A stretch of DNA of 64,000 nucleotides from SB25 sp050180705. Lineage in GTDB: Bacteria > Bacteroidota > Bacteroidia > Bacteroidales > Tenuifilaceae. Below, one piece after another: positions 60,996-64,000 of the stretch (positions are counted from its first letter, which is position 1; every line of letters begins with the position of its first letter). A program made the translations under genes and the position numbers. The notes under the pieces are model-generated. The model worked only from the letters and a program-made list of their open reading frames with translations, was not told the origin of the DNA and did no database searches. The stretch is from NCBI GenBank assembly GCA_050180705.1, contig JBFXDX010000002.1, forward strand, positions 310,001-374,000, read 5' to 3'.

Positions 60996-61604
60996 ATGCC
61001 CATCATTAAGGATATTCACGACAGTGATAGTCGTTTGGTTATTTGGCAGATTGATGAGTCCGAAGAAGAACTACATGGTGGTGTGAAGTATGTTGGAGAT
61101 TTGCCAACTAATCAGAGTCGACGATTGGAGAAACTGGCGGTACTCAATTTGTTGAATCAACTTGGCTATGGCTATGAATATTATTATAGTGCAGAAGGTC
61201 GTCCGTATTTAAAAACAGAAAAACCAGATATATCCATAAGCCATGCAGGCAACAAAGTTGTGTTGGCAGCAAGTTTAAATAAAGCAATTGGAGTCGATAT
61301 TGAGCAAACAGGTCGAAATTATGGTAGGGTTGCTTCGAGATATATGACTCAGCGAGAGATTAGCCGACTTGGCACTTATGGGAAGAATGAGATGGCGTTT
61401 ATTTGGTGTGTTAAGGAGGCTGTTTATAAGTTGCCTTGGGGTGAATCTAAAAATTTTGGAGTTGATATTGAGGTTTTTGTTGACACATTGTTAAGCCCGA
61501 AAGGATGGTCTGATTTAAAGGTTTTACACAACGACGTTTGGTTGAATCTTCGGGCGTCGTACGAATACATAGATGACTACTGTTTGGTTTGGGTTAACTT
61601 ATAA
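60996..61604 (+). CDS. 4'-phosphopantetheinyl transferase superfamily protein
   Basis: 202 residues. Moves phosphopantetheine from CoA to carrier proteins. Mg-binding and catalytic motifs are present: DISISHAGNKVVLAAS, IGVDIE and FIWCVKEAVYK. Half-length like Sfp types, not AcpS. Its carrier target is not apparent here. Part of the gldE-gldD run, 10 bp before the GGGP synthase start. Confidence 0.9.
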   Translation: MPIIKDIHDSDSRLVIWQIDESEEELHGGVKYVGDLPTNQSRRLEKLAVLNLLNQLGYGYEYYYSAEGRPYLKTEKPDISISHAGNKVVLAASLNKAIGVDIEQTGRNYGRVASRYMTQREISRLGTYGKNEMAFIWCVKEAVYKLPWGESKNFGVDIEVFVDTLLSPKGWSDLKVLHNDVWLNLRASYEYIDDYCLVWVNL

Positions 61605-61614
61605 ACATAGCGAA

Positions 61615-62328
61615 ATGGCATCAATTTACCAGAATATTATATCATCGATTGGATTGCGTAAGCAGATTGCACTTTTGCTCGATCCCGATAAGCAAAATAT
61701 TGTTGATCTTAAGAGAATTCTTGAGTTGGCAAACAACTCTTCCGTAAGTTTTATATTAATAGGTGGAAGTTTGGTGAATTCTAATATTGATGAATTTATT
61801 CATACTGTAAAGCAGAATACCCAGTTGCCCGTGCTTCTTTTTCCTGGAGGAGCCCTCCAGTTTTCGGCCAATGCCGATGGAATTCTACTGCTATCGTTGA
61901 TCTCAGGGCGAAATCCTGAATTTCTGATTGGAAACCATGTGCAGGTTGCATATAAGTTAAAGCAAAGCGGAATAGAGATCATTCCTACGGGTTATATTTT
62001 GGTTGAGAGCGGAGGAACAACTTCAGTTCAATATATGAGTAATACAATGCCAATTCCATCGGGCAAATCAGATATTGCAGTTGCAACAGCATTAGCTGGC
62101 GAACAGTTAGGTCTTAAGATGATATATCTTGAAGCGGGTAGTGGTGCTGTAAATCCTGTTCCAGCAGATTTGATTAAGCAGGTTAAGTCCGAAATATCAA
62201 TTCCTCTAATTGTTGGCGGAGGTTTGCGATCATCCAGTCAGATAAATGCCGCTTTCGAGGCCGGTGCTAGTATTGTGGTTCTTGGAAATGGAATTGAGAA
62301 AAATCCAGAGTTGCTGAGTCAAATTTAA
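61615..62328 (+). CDS. Geranylgeranylglyceryl/heptaprenylglyceryl phosphate synthase
   Basis: 237 residues from the ATG at 61615; the frame opens at 61573 inside the previous gene. TIM-barrel prenyltransferase joining a polyprenyl diphosphate to sn-glycerol-1-phosphate. ALLLDPDKQNI, LIGGSLVNSN, PVLLFPGGALQFS, YLEAGSGA and PLIVGGGLRS are the family phosphate- and substrate-binding motifs. Known mainly for archaeal lipids; bacterial members occur in Bacteroidota (the GGGPS group II) and Firmicutes. The product's fate in this organism is unknown. Confidence 0.92.
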   Translation: MASIYQNIISSIGLRKQIALLLDPDKQNIVDLKRILELANNSSVSFILIGGSLVNSNIDEFIHTVKQNTQLPVLLFPGGALQFSANADGILLLSLISGRNPEFLIGNHVQVAYKLKQSGIEIIPTGYILVESGGTTSVQYMSNTMPIPSGKSDIAVATALAGEQLGLKMIYLEAGSGAVNPVPADLIKQVKSEISIPLIVGGGLRSSSQINAAFEAGASIVVLGNGIEKNPELLSQI

Positions 62329-62371
62329 TACTTTGTTTGGATAACGTTTTCAAATTTAGATTTCGACGAAA

Positions 62372-64000
62372 TCAAAAACTCAATTCCGCTCTTATGCGTA
62401 TGCCTTCCTTGCTTGCTAAGTTATTCGTTTTATAATAATCGCCAATTTGTCTAACGTATTCAATTCTAAAAACTTTGAAAATGTTAGACACTCCAACTCC
62501 CATTTCGACATAGGGATATGTAAACTTGTTGTTGTAGTATTGGGGTAAATCAAAAACTCCTTTATAGGCATTGTTAAGTGTCCCATAATGCGATTTTATT
62601 GAGAACATTTCTCGTAATTTAAGTCGTCTAATACCTGGAATATGATTAAAGAATACACCTCCACCGCTGAACTCTAGATGGGCATTTGCGTAAAGATTAT
62701 GAGCAAACGTAGCATGTTCCAAAAGGTTATAGCCATATTTTGAATATCCTAATGACATAGTGCCTGCTGGCATATCCAGCATATCGTAAGGGGCATCGCC
62801 AAGTACAAATCCTGAGTTTAACATATAACGCATGACAATGATGCCCAAATTGCACATTCCTTGTATAGATCCATGTATTTGTGAATATAACCCCATTTTA
62901 TTGCTGTCGTTATTAGCAAATCTGACACGCCCCATGTCTAATCCGATATTAACAACAGGGATTCGAGTTAAATAATAAATTCTTGCGAAATAAATTTTAT
63001 CATAGTGTTGCCCAAAAGCAAATCGGCAATTAATTAGCATGCCATAATTTTGATATTTGTTATAATCTACTCCATTCCGAATAAAACGTACCAATAAGGT
63101 GCTGATATTCTGTTTGAAATAGGGCGATACTTCTACACCTATGTTTTTATCTGCATTATATTCAAGTCTCAAATCAACTGTTTTTTCTTCTTTCAGGTAT
63201 GGATCTCGTTCATTTGTAGTAATTGTTGCAATAAAGTTTCCATTTCCTCTAGTGTTCGGATTTTTTTTAATGAATCTTAAAAATTTATCCTGAGAAACAT
63301 ATGCATAATCATCGGAATAACTTAAACGAACAATGTATTTGTCAGATTTAAATGGCTCCCAGGCGACATTCGCTCCAAATTTATATTCATCACTTTTGGT
63401 TCCATACCCTATAAATCCTCCTACTGTAAAATACTTAAATACATGTTCGCCTGTTCTTAAGGGAATTGAAAATCGATTTCCTTCCACAGCATTCGTACTG
63501 TAAATGTCGAATACTGGACCTATGTCTAGTGTAGGAAGGTTAATATAACTACTTAGAACCATGCCTCCTATCGCATCTATCGTTTTAATAATGGGGCGTT
63601 CCTTTGTTTTTTTTATTTTTTGATCATCATCCGCATTAAACTTTTTAAGTTTAAATTCTTCTTGATTTTTCCATTCCGAAGCCTTTATGGTATTTAAGGT
63701 TTTATCGGTAGAATAATAGGTTGTTTTATTTAAAACCCAGTTTCCATTCGATACATTATCAACTCGCTTGGATGCATATTGGGATGTATCTTTTTTTAAA
63801 CTAATTGCTAGGTTAATGTTTATTTCTTGTTTCGCAAGAAATACCCCACCGTCTTCTTGTTTTGTATACAATACACTCCCTTTAAAACCACTTACAAAAT
63901 TTACGTTTGCCTCTTTTCTGAAGTAGGTTTCAATGTAGATAATTCCCATACTTGCGCTATCTATAGAGAAACGGCCAGTAAAGAGGGGCGCAAATTTATT
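62372..64000 (-). CDS. DUF5686-type outer-membrane protein, N-terminus cut by window edge
   Basis: Open frame continues to base 64000: the 17 codons upstream of the Met at 63949 have no stop and read NKFAPLFTGRFSIDSASMGI, so the true start lies beyond the window. The visible 542 residues show the C-terminal half of a DUF5686 protein: an initial segment on the periplasmic side, then a large beta-barrel (SIPLRTGEHVFKYFTVGGF, GANVAWEPFKSDKYIVRLSY) ending RIRAELSF. Members usually have an N-terminal carboxypeptidase-regulatory domain and act in the outer membrane; the function is unknown. Converges with the GGGP synthase gene. Confidence 0.82.
   Translation of the reverse strand, partial: NKFAPLFTGRFSIDSASMGIIYIETYFRKEANVNFVSGFKGSVLYTKQEDGGVFLAKQEININLAISLKKDTSQYASKRVDNVSNGNWVLNKTTYYSTDKTLNTIKASEWKNQEEFKLKKFNADDDQKIKKTKERPIIKTIDAIGGMVLSSYINLPTLDIGPVFDIYSTNAVEGNRFSIPLRTGEHVFKYFTVGGFIGYGTKSDEYKFGANVAWEPFKSDKYIVRLSYSDDYAYVSQDKFLRFIKKNPNTRGNGNFIATITTNERDPYLKEEKTVDLRLEYNADKNIGVEVSPYFKQNISTLLVRFIRNGVDYNKYQNYGMLINCRFAFGQHYDKIYFARIYYLTRIPVVNIGLDMGRVRFANNDSNKMGLYSQIHGSIQGMCNLGIIVMRYMLNSGFVLGDAPYDMLDMPAGTMSLGYSKYGYNLLEHATFAHNLYANAHLEFSGGGVFFNHIPGIRRLKLREMFSIKSHYGTLNNAYKGVFDLPQYYNNKFTYPYVEMGVGVSNIFKVFRIEYVRQIGDYYKTNNLASKEGIRIRAELSF

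Noticed and set aside
1..64000. tRNA, rRNA or known riboswitch genes
   Set aside because: None recognised in the intergenic regions by eye. A covariance-model scan (tRNAscan-SE, Rfam) would be needed to exclude small structured RNAs.

Overview
The window comes from a member of the Bacteroidota, most likely order Bacteroidales or a close relative. The evidence is the promoter grammar (TTG, 18-20 bp, TAnnTTTG, with few Shine-Dalgarno sequences), a str-S10-spc-alpha ribosomal operon without tuf but with map and infA, the gliding-motility genes gldE and gldD, a type IX secretion C-terminal sorting domain, an EF-G2 paralogue, a DUF5686 outer-membrane protein and a bacterial GGGP synthase. This rests on reading alone; no database search was run. 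No tRNA, rRNA, CRISPR array or complete insertion sequence was recognised.

Left part (1-9.3 kb): a cut-off pyrE; a Nudix hydrolase whose start codon overlaps that of pyrE on the other strand; a coaD/TlpA-like pair; and a fused Memo-AMMECR1 protein with its own promoter and an N-terminal hydrophobic segment. An accessory patch follows (4.8-7.1 kb), holding many short inverted repeats, two copies of a 125-bp direct repeat, and two small exported proteins of unknown role. The patch ends at fusA2, an EF-G paralogue that has lost key GTPase residues.

Centre (9.7-29.1 kb): one long, tightly packed operon running rpsL-rpsG-fusA-(S10)-(spc)-secY-map-infA-rpmJ-rpsM-rpsK-rpsD-rpoA-rplQ, driven by two upstream promoters and closed by a terminator. 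Enolase with its own terminator follows. The small genes rpmD and rpmJ are present and complete.

Right-centre (29.2-47.4 kb): a UbiD-type decarboxylase; a sensor with 14 propeller repeats ending in a SpoIIE phosphatase; a membrane TPR protein with a C-terminal HTH; and a run of predicted surface proteins (lipoprotein, triple-repeat beta-helix lipoprotein, 1159-residue T9SS cargo). Next come a patatin/outer-membrane-barrel protein, a hybrid histidine kinase with a degenerate ATPase domain, and a LysE-family exporter.

Right part (47.9-64 kb): envelope and genome-maintenance genes. These are lnt; a methyltransferase; a BlaI repressor paired with an M56 membrane protease whose C-terminal domain is an M23 peptidoglycan endopeptidase; an outer-membrane barrel; dsbD; rng; a 30-residue AURKAIP1/COX24-like protein; an HU-family protein; mutY; ssb; gldE-gldD-phosphopantetheinyl transferase-GGGP synthase; and the C-terminal part of a DUF5686 protein cut by the right edge. 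The most unusual items are the BlaI/M56-M23 unit with its operator-embedded promoter, the Memo-AMMECR1 fusion, the repeat-flanked cassettes near 5-6 kb, and the propeller-SpoIIE/TPR-HTH pair beside the surface-protein locus.
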